Shown here in pieces: positions 33,009-41,687 of a stretch of DNA of 64,000 bases. Positions within the stretch are counted from its first letter, which is position 1. Each line of letters opens with the position of its first letter. This DNA comes from Candidatus Competibacteraceae bacterium. GTDB taxonomy: Bacteria > Pseudomonadota > Gammaproteobacteria > Competibacterales > Competibacteraceae. The notes under the pieces were generated by a model. That model was not told where the DNA came from, ran no database searches, and saw nothing but the letters and a program-made list of their open reading frames with translations. Position numbers and translations under genes: made by a program. The stretch spans positions 992,001 through 1,056,000 of the forward strand of contig CP065007.1 in assembly GCA_016699715.1 (NCBI GenBank). Reading direction: 5' to 3'.

Positions 33009-34750
33009 GTGCCGCCGCTGGATTGCGCGGTGCCGCCATGGAGCCTGGCCAGCCGTTCCCAAACCCAGCCACCGGGAATCTCCCGACCCCGCAGTACATA
33101 ATCGAGCGCGTTCTCGTTGTTCAGGGTGAGTTCGAGCGCGCGCCGCGCCGTCGCCTGGCCGACAAACAGCAACTGGTCGCCCGCCTGGACCGCGGTGTGG
33201 CGGTGCGGGAGCATCACGGCCGAAACGCCATCGTCTCGCGCCAGATACAGAACCCGGCACGCCAGTTCCTCGGCGCGATCGTGCGGGTCGCGCAGCAGGT
33301 CACCCAGCGCCGCCTCGTGATGGCCCTGCGCCAGCCAGTTCAACAGCGCCGGGGACTGGCTGGCGTCCACGCACACACTCCACACGGTTGGCGCTTGCCA
33401 GCCGAAGCGTTCGGTTAGCTGATCCAGCAGGGTACTGGCCCAGGACTCGCCGCGTTGCTTGATCTGCCACAGAAAGGGCGCCAGCAGGGGCGTGGTGAGG
33501 ATCGCCAGACACTCCCGGGCGATGATCTGACTCGGCACGACGGTGAAATCGGATTCGAACGCGTCGAACAGCGCCTGATTGGCTTGCAGGTTCTGCCGCA
33601 ACACCACGAACAGCGCGGGGTTCAGTTCCCGTGCCGTGACCACGATCGACAGATTGCTCATGTCCTCGCAGGTGCAGGCGGCGATGCCCACGGCGTTTTC
33701 AATGCCGGCTTCCAACAGGGCGGGCACCCCGGTGCCATCGCCGCGCACCCAATGTCGTTGCGTGTCGTCCGGAGGCGGGTCGTGGTCGATGATGGTCACC
33801 AACACGCCTTCCTGTTCCAAAGCCGACACCATGGCTTTCCCGAAGCGACCGTAGCCACACAGCAGCCAGTGACCGCGCGGAGGATCGCGATGCGGGACGA
33901 CCAGCGTACCGGGGACGCCGGTCAGCCATTCCAGCAGGTGGTAGGCCGCCGGCGCGTTCAGGGCCAGCGCCAGGTAGTGGCCGAATTTATCAAAAGGATT
34001 GATGATGTGGCGGGTGCCGAAAGACGCCATGTTAGTGGCCGTTTCGGCGGTTTCGGCCCGGCACAGCGCGGGCAATTCGGGCGCCAGCAGGCGGGCGCAG
34101 ATGGCGATGGCCCGGTTGGCGTGGTCGTCGTTGGTCAGGGCGATGATGCCCAGGCAGCTGCGATGGGTCAGCCCCGCCAGCTTCAGGATTTCCGGCTGCC
34201 GGGCGTCGGCCACCAGTGCCGGGATATCGGCGGAGTGGCCGTGTAGATCGAGTTGGCTGACCCGGGACTCTTCGATTTCGACCACCACCGCTCGCATCCC
34301 CAGCTGGTCGAGCGCACGGCAAATCAGTTGCCCGGTTTCGCCGTAGCCGCATACCAGATAGAACGGTTCCCGCAGAAGCCGCACTACTCGATTGAAGCGC
34401 TGCACGCGCACGGCGTTCTGGAAGTTCTTGTCTTGCAGCAGCGCCAGCAGGGCGCCGATCGAATACGCCCAGCCAATCACCGACAGGTAGATGCAGAGGA
34501 TGATCCACAGTCGCTGCGACTCCGAAAAGGCGTTGGGGATTTCTCCGAAACCGATGGTGGTCGCGGTGTAGCTGATGAAATAGAAGGCATGAAAAAAACT
34601 CATCCGGGTCGGCTGGCCTTCGGCGTCGATGCCGGGGATCAGCGTCAGGCCCAGCACCGAGACCGCATAGATCAGGATGAGCGTGATCAGCGGCGCCCGC
34701 ATCCGCCGCAGCGCTAAAAAAAAGGTGCTTTCCTGGATGTCCGGGTTCAT
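32975..34750 (-). CDS. Two-TM potassium channel with two RCK/TrkA-N domains
   Basis: Protein of 591 aa. Two membrane helices (about 20-40 and 80-104) flank a pore helix and filter with sequence TTIGFGE (64-70). This differs from the classical TVGYG by Ile and Phe, as in some bacterial Kch/MthK relatives. Two Rossmann RCK domains follow: CGYGETGQLICRAL (134-147) and CGYGRFGKAMVSAL (around 300), each with a GxGxxG nucleotide motif. They are followed by a C-terminal TrkA-C-like region. It should conduct K+ (or Na+/K+) across the inner membrane, gated by nucleotide or redox state. The start overlaps the stop of the DUF6394 gene in ATGA, so the two are co-translated and may act together. Confidence 0.88.
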   Translation of the reverse strand: MNPDIQESTFFLALRRMRAPLITLILIYAVSVLGLTLIPGIDAEGQPTRMSFFHAFYFISYTATTIGFGEIPNAFSESQRLWIILCIYLSVIGWAYSIGALLALLQDKNFQNAVRVQRFNRVVRLLREPFYLVCGYGETGQLICRALDQLGMRAVVVEIEESRVSQLDLHGHSADIPALVADARQPEILKLAGLTHRSCLGIIALTNDDHANRAIAICARLLAPELPALCRAETAETATNMASFGTRHIINPFDKFGHYLALALNAPAAYHLLEWLTGVPGTLVVPHRDPPRGHWLLCGYGRFGKAMVSALEQEGVLVTIIDHDPPPDDTQRHWVRGDGTGVPALLEAGIENAVGIAACTCEDMSNLSIVVTARELNPALFVVLRQNLQANQALFDAFESDFTVVPSQIIARECLAILTTPLLAPFLWQIKQRGESWASTLLDQLTERFGWQAPTVWSVCVDASQSPALLNWLAQGHHEAALGDLLRDPHDRAEELACRVLYLARDDGVSAVMLPHRHTAVQAGDQLLFVGQATARRALELTLNNENALDYVLRGREIPGGWVWERLARLHGGTAQSSGGTKTNRAIARLP

Positions 34751-35130
34751 CTTTTCTGCATGATGGTTTCGGCGATCAGGATCACCATCGACACGATATT
34801 GGCGAACAGTGCGCCGCCGGAGAGCGAGACCACCTTGGCGGTGGTTTCCGGGGTCAGGTCGGCGCCGACCACCTGGGTGCCGTAGCTCCAGACCAGCGCC
34901 GCCGCGATCAGTTGCAGATCCGCCACCAGGCTGGTGGACAGATGGATCGCGCCGATGTGGGTGCGGTCGCCGAACTTGAGCACCGTGGCGATCAGATTGA
35001 CCACGATGGCGGCGAATAACTCATACACGTCGTGATGGACGGGATTGTCGATGTCGCCGACAAAAAAGCCGAAGTTCAGGGTGGCGGCGAGGACGATGAA
35101 GAAACCGAAAATGACTTTTTCGAGGTTCAT
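34747..35130 (-). CDS. DUF6394-like small membrane protein
   Basis: The real gene is the last 127 codons of a much longer open frame and begins at ATG 35130, directly with the first membrane helix (LEKVIFGFFIVLAATLNFGF). Four membrane segments are predicted, with conserved-looking loops FVGDIDNPVHHDVYELFAAI and FGDRTHIGAIHLSTSLVADL. It matches a family of small inner-membrane proteins usually found next to ion-channel genes; its function is unknown. It precedes the RCK potassium channel with a 4-bp overlap, which suggests a subunit, assembly factor or regulator of that channel. Confidence 0.75.
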   Translation of the reverse strand: MNLEKVIFGFFIVLAATLNFGFFVGDIDNPVHHDVYELFAAIVVNLIATVLKFGDRTHIGAIHLSTSLVADLQLIAAALVWSYGTQVVGADLTPETTAKVVSLSGGALFANIVSMVILIAETIMQKR

Positions 35131-35259
35131 GGGGGTGGCTGTTCCAGGGGCCGGGATTCTTTGGGTTTCCGAGGCTCGTTTCGAGGATGGCGGCCAATAT
35201 AATACGGGCGGCGACCTTGACCAATACTTCCCGAAACCCCGCCGTAACCCAGGAGCCCC

Positions 35260-35943
35260 ATGAAACTGCTCGCTCTCGATACCGCCACCGAAGCCTGCTC
35301 CGCCGCCGTGTGGGTGGACGGCGCCGTGTGGGAACGCTACGAACTGGCGCCGCGTCGCCACGCCGCCCTGATTCTGCCGATGATCGAGTCGGTGCTGGCC
35401 GAAGCCGGCCTGAGCCCAAAGCAACTGGATGTCGTTGCCTTCGGGCGCGGGCCGGGCGCTTTCACCGGGGTGCGGATCGCGGTCGGCATCGCGCAGGGTA
35501 TCGCTTTCGCCGCCGATCTGCCGGTCGTTCCGGTATCCACGCTGGCGGCGCTGGCGCTGGGCGTGGGGCGGGAAACCGGATACTCCCGCCTTGCGGCGGC
35601 GCTGGACGCCCGCATGAGCGAGGTCTATTGGGGAACCTACGCCGTTACCGCCGACGATGCCGAATTGCTGGGGGAGGAGCGGGTGTGCGCGCCGGCGGCC
35701 GTGACCGCGCCGGCGGGGGACGGCTGGTTCGGCGCCGGCGGTGGCTGGCGGGTTCACGCGGCGGTTTTGTCCCGGCAACTGCCGGTGCGCGGCTGGTTGG
35801 AGGAGCGCTATCCCCGCGCCGCCGACGTGGCGCGGCTGGCGGCCGTTCCGCGCCAGCGCGCCGACTGGGTGTCTCCCGATCTGGCGCTGCCGGTCTACCT
35901 GCGCAACGAAGTGGTGAGCCAACGGGTCGCCAGTTCCCGTTAG
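35260..35943 (+). CDS. tsaB: tRNA N6-threonylcarbamoyladenosine biosynthesis protein TsaB
   Basis: Protein of 227 aa, the usual TsaB length. It is an ASKHA-fold partner of TsaD and TsaE in the complex that attaches threonylcarbamoyl to A37 of ANN-decoding tRNAs. The start LLALDTATEACSAAV and the segment GRGPGAFTGVRIAVGIAQGI are highly characteristic, as is AALDARMSEVYWGTY in the middle. TsaB keeps the fold but lacks the metal site of TsaD. It is divergent from the K+ channel operon (about 130 bp apart) and is followed by the rsd-like gene. Confidence 0.95.
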   Translation: MKLLALDTATEACSAAVWVDGAVWERYELAPRRHAALILPMIESVLAEAGLSPKQLDVVAFGRGPGAFTGVRIAVGIAQGIAFAADLPVVPVSTLAALALGVGRETGYSRLAAALDARMSEVYWGTYAVTADDAELLGEERVCAPAAVTAPAGDGWFGAGGGWRVHAAVLSRQLPVRGWLEERYPRAADVARLAAVPRQRADWVSPDLALPVYLRNEVVSQRVASSR

Positions 35944-36066
35944 AGATTTTATCGGTTGGAAAGCACGCCGCCGTTGATTAGCATAGGGCGAGAACCGCGA
36001 GCGGCCTCGCGGTCGATAAGCTCTAAAAAAGTAAACGGAACAGACCCACCATCGTGAGGATGCCAC

Positions 36067-36537
36067 ATGAATGCCGCGACCATCGTCGATCCGCTCCACA
36101 GCAAGGCGCTGCCGGATCTGGTGCGCAAGCTGTTGGCGGCCCGCCAGCAAAGTCTGGTGTTGTACAACAAGTTGGCGGCGCTGAAACCGTTCACGCTGGC
36201 CGAGCCGGTTCGGCACCTGCTGCGCCAGTTTCGCCAGTCGCTGATCGACTACCTGGCGCTGGGGCCATTCGAGGTCTATCAGGCGCTGGAAGAGCAGCCG
36301 GGCGATTCGCCTTACTGCCCGGCCCGCGATCTGGCCCGGCAGCTTTATGCGCCCATCGCCAGCACCACTCAGGTGGCGCTGGCCTTTCACGACCGCTACG
36401 GCGGCACGCCGTCCGCCGCGGAACTGGCCGGACTGGAGGATGAGCTGTCGCGTTTGGGCGAGAATCTGGCGGAACGCATTGAGCTGGAGGACCGGATCGT
36501 CGCCGCCTTGCGCGGCGCGGCGCCGCCACAGCCGTAA
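36067..36537 (+). CDS. rsd: Rsd/AlgQ-family anti-sigma70 factor
   Basis: Protein of 156 aa matching E. coli Rsd in length and in its helical core: FRQSLIDYLALGPFEVYQAL compares with FCQSLVDYLSAGHFSIYERI, and LGENLAERIELEDRIVAAL with the C-terminal helix of Rsd. Rsd/AlgQ binds region 4 of RpoD and sequesters sigma70 as growth slows, favouring alternative sigma factors; in Pseudomonas, AlgQ influences alginate and siderophore genes. It is a stand-alone gene after tsaB (123 bp gap) and convergent with the radical SAM gene. Identification rests on my alignment by eye. Confidence 0.82.
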   Translation: MNAATIVDPLHSKALPDLVRKLLAARQQSLVLYNKLAALKPFTLAEPVRHLLRQFRQSLIDYLALGPFEVYQALEEQPGDSPYCPARDLARQLYAPIASTTQVALAFHDRYGGTPSAAELAGLEDELSRLGENLAERIELEDRIVAALRGAAPPQP

Positions 36538-36558
36538 ATCCGCGCACTGGCGCCGATG

Positions 36559-37440
36559 TCAATAGCCGCGCAGCCAGTCCGGCCTTAGCGCCAGCCGACC
36601 GCTCAGAGCCGTCGCCAGCGTGCCCAGCAGCGCCGTCCGATCTCGCGGCAGGATGCCGGCCAGCGCCAGGGCGTTGGAGGCGTGGTTGGAGCGGAAGGTG
36701 AGCGGCGCGGGTGGGTCCAGCCGCTCGATCAGCCGGGCCTGTTCCTCCAGCAACGCTGAGTCGTCCTGCCATTGGAACGGTTCGCGAAACTTGCGGCGAA
36801 ACTCGTCCTCGATCGTCGGTTCGAGCATCAACTGCAAGGTGGACAGGTAATCCAGCTCGACCCGATTGACCAGTTCGGCGGTGGCGTCGATGTGCTCTCG
36901 CCAGTAGGCTTGTCCGCCCAGCCCGAGAATCATCGTCGCCGACAGGGTCAAGCCCGCCTGTTTGGCCTTGGTCAGTCCAGTGACCATCACTTCCGGCGTG
37001 GCGCCCTTGGTGATTCGTTTCAGCAAATCCGCCGAACCGGTTTCGATGCCGTAATACAATAGCGTCAGCCCGCCATTCCGTAGTTGCCGCAGTTCGTCGA
37101 TCGATTTCTTGAGTAGATTGGCGGGCAGGGCATAGCTAGACACCCGCTCCAGTTGGGGGAAGGCAAGGCGCAGGGATTGCAGGATCGCCAATAGCTGTTC
37201 GGTCGGCGTGGCCAGCGCGTCGCCGTCGGCCAGAAAGACCCGCCGGGTGTCGGGATACCGCCGTGCCACGGCCTGAATGTCGGCGTTGACCGCATTCGGC
37301 GGCCGGATGGCGAAAGTCTTGGTCCGGTACATCGAGCAGAAGCTGCACCGGTTGAAGCTGCAACCCAGCGTGGCTTGCAGGATGAAACTGCTGGCCTCGG
37401 AGGGGGGGCGCCAGAGCGGCATGTCGTAGTCGATCAGCAT
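36559..37440 (-). CDS. Radical SAM protein
   Basis: ATG 37440 gives 293 aa and starts just before the conserved YDMPLWRPPSEASSFILQ; ATG 37470 is ten codons earlier. The iron-sulfur motif is TLGCSFNRCSFCSMYR, with cysteines spaced CxxxxCxxC as in the HNRCxFC subgroup related to oxygen-independent coproporphyrinogen/YgiQ-like proteins. Further radical SAM features are ADGDALATPTEQLL (glycine-rich SAM contact) and the TIM-barrel segment LLYYGIETGSADLLKRITKG. The protein would cleave S-adenosylmethionine to a 5'-deoxyadenosyl radical. Its substrate is unknown. It is encoded alone. Confidence 0.88.
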   Translation of the reverse strand: MLIDYDMPLWRPPSEASSFILQATLGCSFNRCSFCSMYRTKTFAIRPPNAVNADIQAVARRYPDTRRVFLADGDALATPTEQLLAILQSLRLAFPQLERVSSYALPANLLKKSIDELRQLRNGGLTLLYYGIETGSADLLKRITKGATPEVMVTGLTKAKQAGLTLSATMILGLGGQAYWREHIDATAELVNRVELDYLSTLQLMLEPTIEDEFRRKFREPFQWQDDSALLEEQARLIERLDPPAPLTFRSNHASNALALAGILPRDRTALLGTLATALSGRLALRPDWLRGY

Positions 37441-37780
37441 GGTAGCCTCCAAGGAAGCGCCGGTATCCACCGGCCGAACAAACAGCTTACCACCGATCCG
37501 TTACTGGTCGCGTTACGGCAAAACGATGAAGACCGATTGTCTGGTGGTGGGTACTTCGATGTACCACGGGATATCGATTGGAGGTGGTTGACGATGTGCT
37601 TGACATGGATAGCGATAGTCGCATCCCCGCTGGATGAGGAAGGAATCGGCTCCAAGCCGACTCATCGTGGAAACCGCCTCGCAACCGTCTCTCCACTCCT
37701 ATAATCAATCACCACGTTCCCCAGAAAACCTCGGTTGCAACGACACTCAACTGATTAGTACTCGATCGGAGGAGATTCCA
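37441..37780. other. Intergenic region between radical SAM and acyl-CoA synthetase genes
   Basis: About 340 bp between divergent genes. I find no ORF with coding character, no tRNA and no repeat. A strong GGAGGA ribosome-binding site ends it, ahead of ATG 37781. Promoters of both flanking genes must lie here, but no clear -35/-10 pair stands out. Confidence 0.4.
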
Positions 37781-39349
37781 ATGGGATTCATTCAAAGTTA
37801 CGACGATCTGCCCATGAACTGGGTCGGCGATTGGGCGGGACGCCGTGCTACCCTGACGCCCAATCGGACTGCCCTGTACGACTCCTTCACCCAACAGTCC
37901 TACACCTTTCGGGAAATGAACGACCGGGCTTGTCGGGTGGGAACTTATCTGAGCGACGTGCTGGGACTGCGCAAGGGAGAGGTGATCGCGCTGATTTGTC
38001 GCAACCGGATCGAGGCGATCGACCTTTATTTGGCCTGCGGAAAACTGGGGATCATCTTGGCGCCGTTGAGCCAGCGTTTGAAAAAGCCGGAACTGGAGGA
38101 TTTACTGGCGCGTCTCCAGCCCAGCGCCCTCGTTTACGAGCACTTATTCACCGAACCGGTCGCTTCCCTGTCGATGCCCACATCGGCTCGATCAATCATC
38201 GATATCGACGATGAGCGAAACTTTTTCGAAAACGTCATCCTGAAGACCGACGCCAGAGAGGTGAACGTTCCACTGGCGATGAACGATAGCTGCCTCTACG
38301 TCCATACCGGCGGCACGACCGCCGTGCCGAAAATCTGCATCGTGTCGCATCGGCAAATGGTCTGGAACGCGGTCGATATTCTTGCCACTGGCCTTGCCGG
38401 CGCTTACGGAACCGTGCTGATCACCTTTCCTTTCTTTCACATCGGCGGATGGAACACCTTTACGCCGCTGTTTTACGCGGGCATCACCGGCATCTTGATG
38501 CGCGAATTCAATCCCGGCCTGATGCTGGAACTGATCCACGAAGGGCGCGTCGAGAACTTTGGCGCGGTGGAAGCCATGCTGCAATTCCTGATCGCTCATC
38601 CGAAGTTTGGAGAAACCGATTTTTCCAGGTTGAAAACGATCACCACCGCCGCCGCGCCTTGTTCGAAAGCGGTCATGCAAGTCTTCCTGGATAAAGGGAT
38701 TCCTGTCAGTCAGACCTATGGGATGACCGAGGCCGGCCCCTCTAATTTTGCCTACATCCCCCGTTCTGATTCGCTGGAGGAATTACTGACCTATTCGGCC
38801 AGTATCGGCACGTCCATGTTTCACTGCGACGCCAAGATCGTCGATCCGGAATCCCGACAAGACGTGGCGCCCGGCGAAACGGGCGTATTGTGTCTGCGCA
38901 GCCCGCATAACTTCGACGGCTATCTCCATGATCCGGCACGGACCGAGCAGGTCATCGATCGAGAAGGCTGGATTTATACGGGCGATTTGGCCGAGCAGGA
39001 TCGGGATGGCTTGGTTTTCATTAAAGGGCGGGCGGACAACATGTTCATTTCCGGGGGAGAAAACATCTCGCCGGAAGAGATCGAGCAAGCTTTGAGCAGG
39101 CATCCCGCCATCGCCGGGGCGATTTGCGCCGGTATTCCCGATCCGAAATGGGGACAAGCGCCGGTCGCGCTCGTCATTTTCCATGCCGGCGGAAGTGTCA
39201 CGGAAGAAGAGCTTAAGCTATTTTGTCGGGACTATTTGGCCGATTACAAGGTACCCAGGCAAATCCGAGCGGTTGCCGAATTGCCCCTCACCGGCGCCGG
39301 AAAACTGAATCGCAATGCCGTCGTCACCCACTATGCGGGTGGCGCGTGA
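37781..39349 (+). CDS. Acyl-CoA synthetase / AMP-dependent ligase
   Basis: The start is at ATG 37781 because GGAGGA lies just upstream and the family begins near there; the frame is open back to 37634. The 522-aa enzyme would activate a carboxylic acid with ATP and CoA. Adenylation motifs: VHTGGTTAVPK (phosphate loop, usually SGTTGxPK), YGMTEAGPSN, YTGDLAEQDRDGLVFIKGR, and a C-terminal domain with KVPRQIRAVAELPLTGAGKL and the catalytic Lys. This is the medium/long-chain fatty-acid or aryl-CoA ligase group; the acid cannot be specified. A hotdog thioesterase is encoded downstream, but 380 bp separate them. Confidence 0.9.
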   Translation: MGFIQSYDDLPMNWVGDWAGRRATLTPNRTALYDSFTQQSYTFREMNDRACRVGTYLSDVLGLRKGEVIALICRNRIEAIDLYLACGKLGIILAPLSQRLKKPELEDLLARLQPSALVYEHLFTEPVASLSMPTSARSIIDIDDERNFFENVILKTDAREVNVPLAMNDSCLYVHTGGTTAVPKICIVSHRQMVWNAVDILATGLAGAYGTVLITFPFFHIGGWNTFTPLFYAGITGILMREFNPGLMLELIHEGRVENFGAVEAMLQFLIAHPKFGETDFSRLKTITTAAAPCSKAVMQVFLDKGIPVSQTYGMTEAGPSNFAYIPRSDSLEELLTYSASIGTSMFHCDAKIVDPESRQDVAPGETGVLCLRSPHNFDGYLHDPARTEQVIDREGWIYTGDLAEQDRDGLVFIKGRADNMFISGGENISPEEIEQALSRHPAIAGAICAGIPDPKWGQAPVALVIFHAGGSVTEEELKLFCRDYLADYKVPRQIRAVAELPLTGAGKLNRNAVVTHYAGGA

Positions 39350-39730
39350 CCCGGAGGTTGCGCCGACCGTGGATCGTGTCGCCCTGTTGGGGCTGGCGAA
39401 CTGGCTAGCCATGGATTTTTCCACCGCTGTGATCCCGAGGCACTTGCTTGTGTTGTCTCTTTCCCCACCGTTGCCGCCTTATGGTTCGACTCAATCCACG
39501 CGACCGCCTGTTTGGGAATCCTGGCGGGAACGCCCGCCTCACCTTGCTGGTTGCTACTTGAATAATTGTAGTTATTGGTGAATCCTGCCATGTTTGGTGG
39601 CCGGTTGATGGTCCGTTTTTCCGCGATAATCGTTTACAATTCCCGCCGCGACCACTGGTTCCTTTAAAGTTGTGGTTAGGTTAACATTATAATTTATAAA
39701 GCGTATTATCACTTTTTGTCGAGGCAGCGC
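39350..39730. other. Intergenic region with AT-rich right end
   Basis: About 380 bp with no supported gene. The right part (39640-39715) becomes AT-rich (for example ATTATAATTTATAAAGCG), which fits a promoter region for the thioesterase-GTPase operon, but I cannot fix a -35/-10 pair. No terminator hairpin was found after the acyl-CoA synthetase stop. Confidence 0.4.
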
Positions 39731-40171
39731 ATGGCGCGAATCAAATTGGACCTGCCGACGGATTTTCCGTTTGTCACCGAGCTGCGGGTGCGGGTCACCG
39801 ATGTCAATTATGCCGGGCATGTGGGCAACGATGCCCTGCTGGGCCTGTTGCAGGAGGCACGGGCGCGGTTCTTGGCGCAATACGGACTGGGCGAACTGGA
39901 TATCTTTGGCCTCGGCCTGGTCGTGACCGACAGCGTCGTCCTCTATAAATCCGAGGCGTTCCCTGGCGAGATACTGGAGATCGCGGTGGCCGTCGTGGAT
40001 TTCAATAAATATGGCTGTGATTTCGTCTACCGGGTGACCGAACGGACCGGCGGGCGCGAAGTGGCGCGAGCCAAAACCGGCATTGTATTCTTCAACTACC
40101 GGAAACGTGCGGTTCAACCCGTGCCGCAACCCTTCCTCGATCTGTTCCCGCACGATGTCGCCGTCTCTTAA
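39731..40171 (+). CDS. Hotdog-fold acyl-CoA thioesterase (4HBT family)
   Basis: ATG 39731 gives 146 aa; the frame opens five codons earlier at 39716. The hotdog fold is recognisable from the N-terminal VRVTDVNYAGHVGNDALLGL, in which the Asp and the GHVGND segment correspond to the 4-hydroxybenzoyl-CoA thioesterase/YbgC active site, then ARFLAQYGLGELDIFGLGLV and the long central strand YKSEAFPGEILEIAVAVVDF. It would hydrolyse an acyl-CoA. The stop overlaps the first GTPase gene by 17 bp, so thioesterase and GTPases are probably in one operon, an unusual association. Confidence 0.87.
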   Translation: MARIKLDLPTDFPFVTELRVRVTDVNYAGHVGNDALLGLLQEARARFLAQYGLGELDIFGLGLVVTDSVVLYKSEAFPGEILEIAVAVVDFNKYGCDFVYRVTERTGGREVARAKTGIVFFNYRKRAVQPVPQPFLDLFPHDVAVS

Positions 40172-41687
40172 ACCGTCGGCCGCCCGGTCCTGGTTACCGG
40201 TCCGCCTGCTGCTGGCCGTGGGCGCCAGCATGGGCGTTGCGGTGCTGCTGGTGCTGGTGCTGTATATCACCGATCTCGGACTGTCGGTATGGGATCGCCT
40301 GCATCGGGCGCCCACCACGTTCTGGGTGATTTACCTGCTGGTGCTGGGTCTGTTGAGCATGGGCGGGGCCTACCTGGTCTGGCGGGTGTTGCGCTGGGGC
40401 CGGCCGGCTGGCAAATCCCGCCCGGCCACGCCCACCAAGCCGCCGGACGAAGGGACCCTGGTCGTCGAAGTGGAGAAACACGACAAGGACGGCGTGCCGG
40501 TGGATCACATCCGCCGCGAGTTGGAAGAATTGCAGCGGCGGCGGGCGGCGGGCGAGATCATCGTGGCGGTGTTCGGCGAGATCAGTACCGGTAAATCTTC
40601 AATGATCCGCACCTTGCTGCCGGGCACTGACATTGCGGTCGACGTGCGCGGCGGCACCACCCGGGAAGTGACCAATTACACTTGGACCAGCCCGGCTGGG
40701 GATCGGCTGATTCTGGTCGACCTGCCGGGCCTGAATGAAGCGGATGGCGCGCTGGACCGGGAAGCCCGCGACGAAGCGCTGCGCGCCCATGTGGTGATCT
40801 ATGTCTGCGAAGGCGACCTGACCCGCGACCAGTATCAGGCGCTGCGGACGCTGGTGGAGCTGGGCAGCCCGGTGATTTTGGCGCTGAACAAGATCGATCG
40901 CTTGATCGGCGGGGAACTGGAGTTGGTGCGCGAACGCCTGGGCGAGCGGGTGGGCGAGGGGGTGGAAGTGGCGCCGGTGCAGTGCGGCGGCGTGGAAGAA
41001 GTCACCCGTATCTATCACGATGGCCGCGAGGAAACCACCCTGCGCGAACGCAAGCCGCGGGTCGAGGATCTGCGCCGAGCCTTGCAGCGCTATCTTGATA
41101 CCGACCCGCAAGTTCTGGACGGTTTGCGCGATACCGCGGTGTTCGTGCTGGTCCAGCAGAAGCTGGATGAGGCGGTCGCCCAACACCGCCGCCAGCGGGC
41201 CGAGGAGATCGTTCAGGGGTATTCCCGCAAGGCGGTGTTCGGCGCGCTGGCGGCGGTCGGGCCGGGGACCGACGTATTGATCCAGGGCTATCTGGGTATC
41301 CGATTGCTCAAGGAGCTGTGCGCGCTGTACGAAGTACCGGCGCGCGAGGTCGATATGCAGCGCTTCCTGGATCTGGCCGGCAACCAGATCAAGCGCAGCC
41401 TCAACCTGCTGCTGGCGCTGGTCGGCAACGTGTTCAAGGCGTTTCCGGGGATGGGTACGGTGGTGGGCGGCATGTTGCACGCCGTGGTCTATGGATTGAT
41501 ATTCGAAAGCCTGGGGAAGGCGGTGGCCCGCTCCCTGGAAAGTCGTGGCGACCTGGTGAGCGGACCCACCTTGCGGATGTTCGAGGATGACTTGAGTGAA
41601 AATCTGGAAGCGCGTGCAAAGCGTTTACTCCAACTGGCTTGGACGCGACAGCGAGGCGATGAAGGTGCTGGAACCGCAACCGGCTAA
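40155..41687 (+). CDS. Membrane GTPase with DUF697-like C-terminus (first of pair)
   Basis: ATG 40155, inside the thioesterase gene, gives 510 aa; the frame opens at 40083. Two N-terminal membrane helices (about 14-38 and 53-75) precede a G domain with GEISTGKSSMI (G1), GGTTREVTNY (G2), VDLPGLNEADG (G3) and ALNKIDRLI (G4). The C-terminal part (GALAAVGPGTDVLIQGYLGI, FLDLAGNQIKRSLNLLLALV, VGGMLHAVVYGLIFESLGKA) is hydrophobic and resembles DUF697/YcjF-type regions. The layout recalls Era/dynamin-like GTPases acting at membranes. It overlaps the second GTPase gene by 92 bp. Biological role unknown. Confidence 0.82.
   Translation: MSPSLKPSAARSWLPVRLLLAVGASMGVAVLLVLVLYITDLGLSVWDRLHRAPTTFWVIYLLVLGLLSMGGAYLVWRVLRWGRPAGKSRPATPTKPPDEGTLVVEVEKHDKDGVPVDHIRRELEELQRRRAAGEIIVAVFGEISTGKSSMIRTLLPGTDIAVDVRGGTTREVTNYTWTSPAGDRLILVDLPGLNEADGALDREARDEALRAHVVIYVCEGDLTRDQYQALRTLVELGSPVILALNKIDRLIGGELELVRERLGERVGEGVEVAPVQCGGVEEVTRIYHDGREETTLRERKPRVEDLRRALQRYLDTDPQVLDGLRDTAVFVLVQQKLDEAVAQHRRQRAEEIVQGYSRKAVFGALAAVGPGTDVLIQGYLGIRLLKELCALYEVPAREVDMQRFLDLAGNQIKRSLNLLLALVGNVFKAFPGMGTVVGGMLHAVVYGLIFESLGKAVARSLESRGDLVSGPTLRMFEDDLSENLEARAKRLLQLAWTRQRGDEGAGTATG

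Noticed and set aside
35131..36390. 547-aa open frame continuing upstream of the DUF6394 protein
   Set aside because: Only the last 127 codons have family features; the rest is antisense to tsaB and rsd, both well supported.
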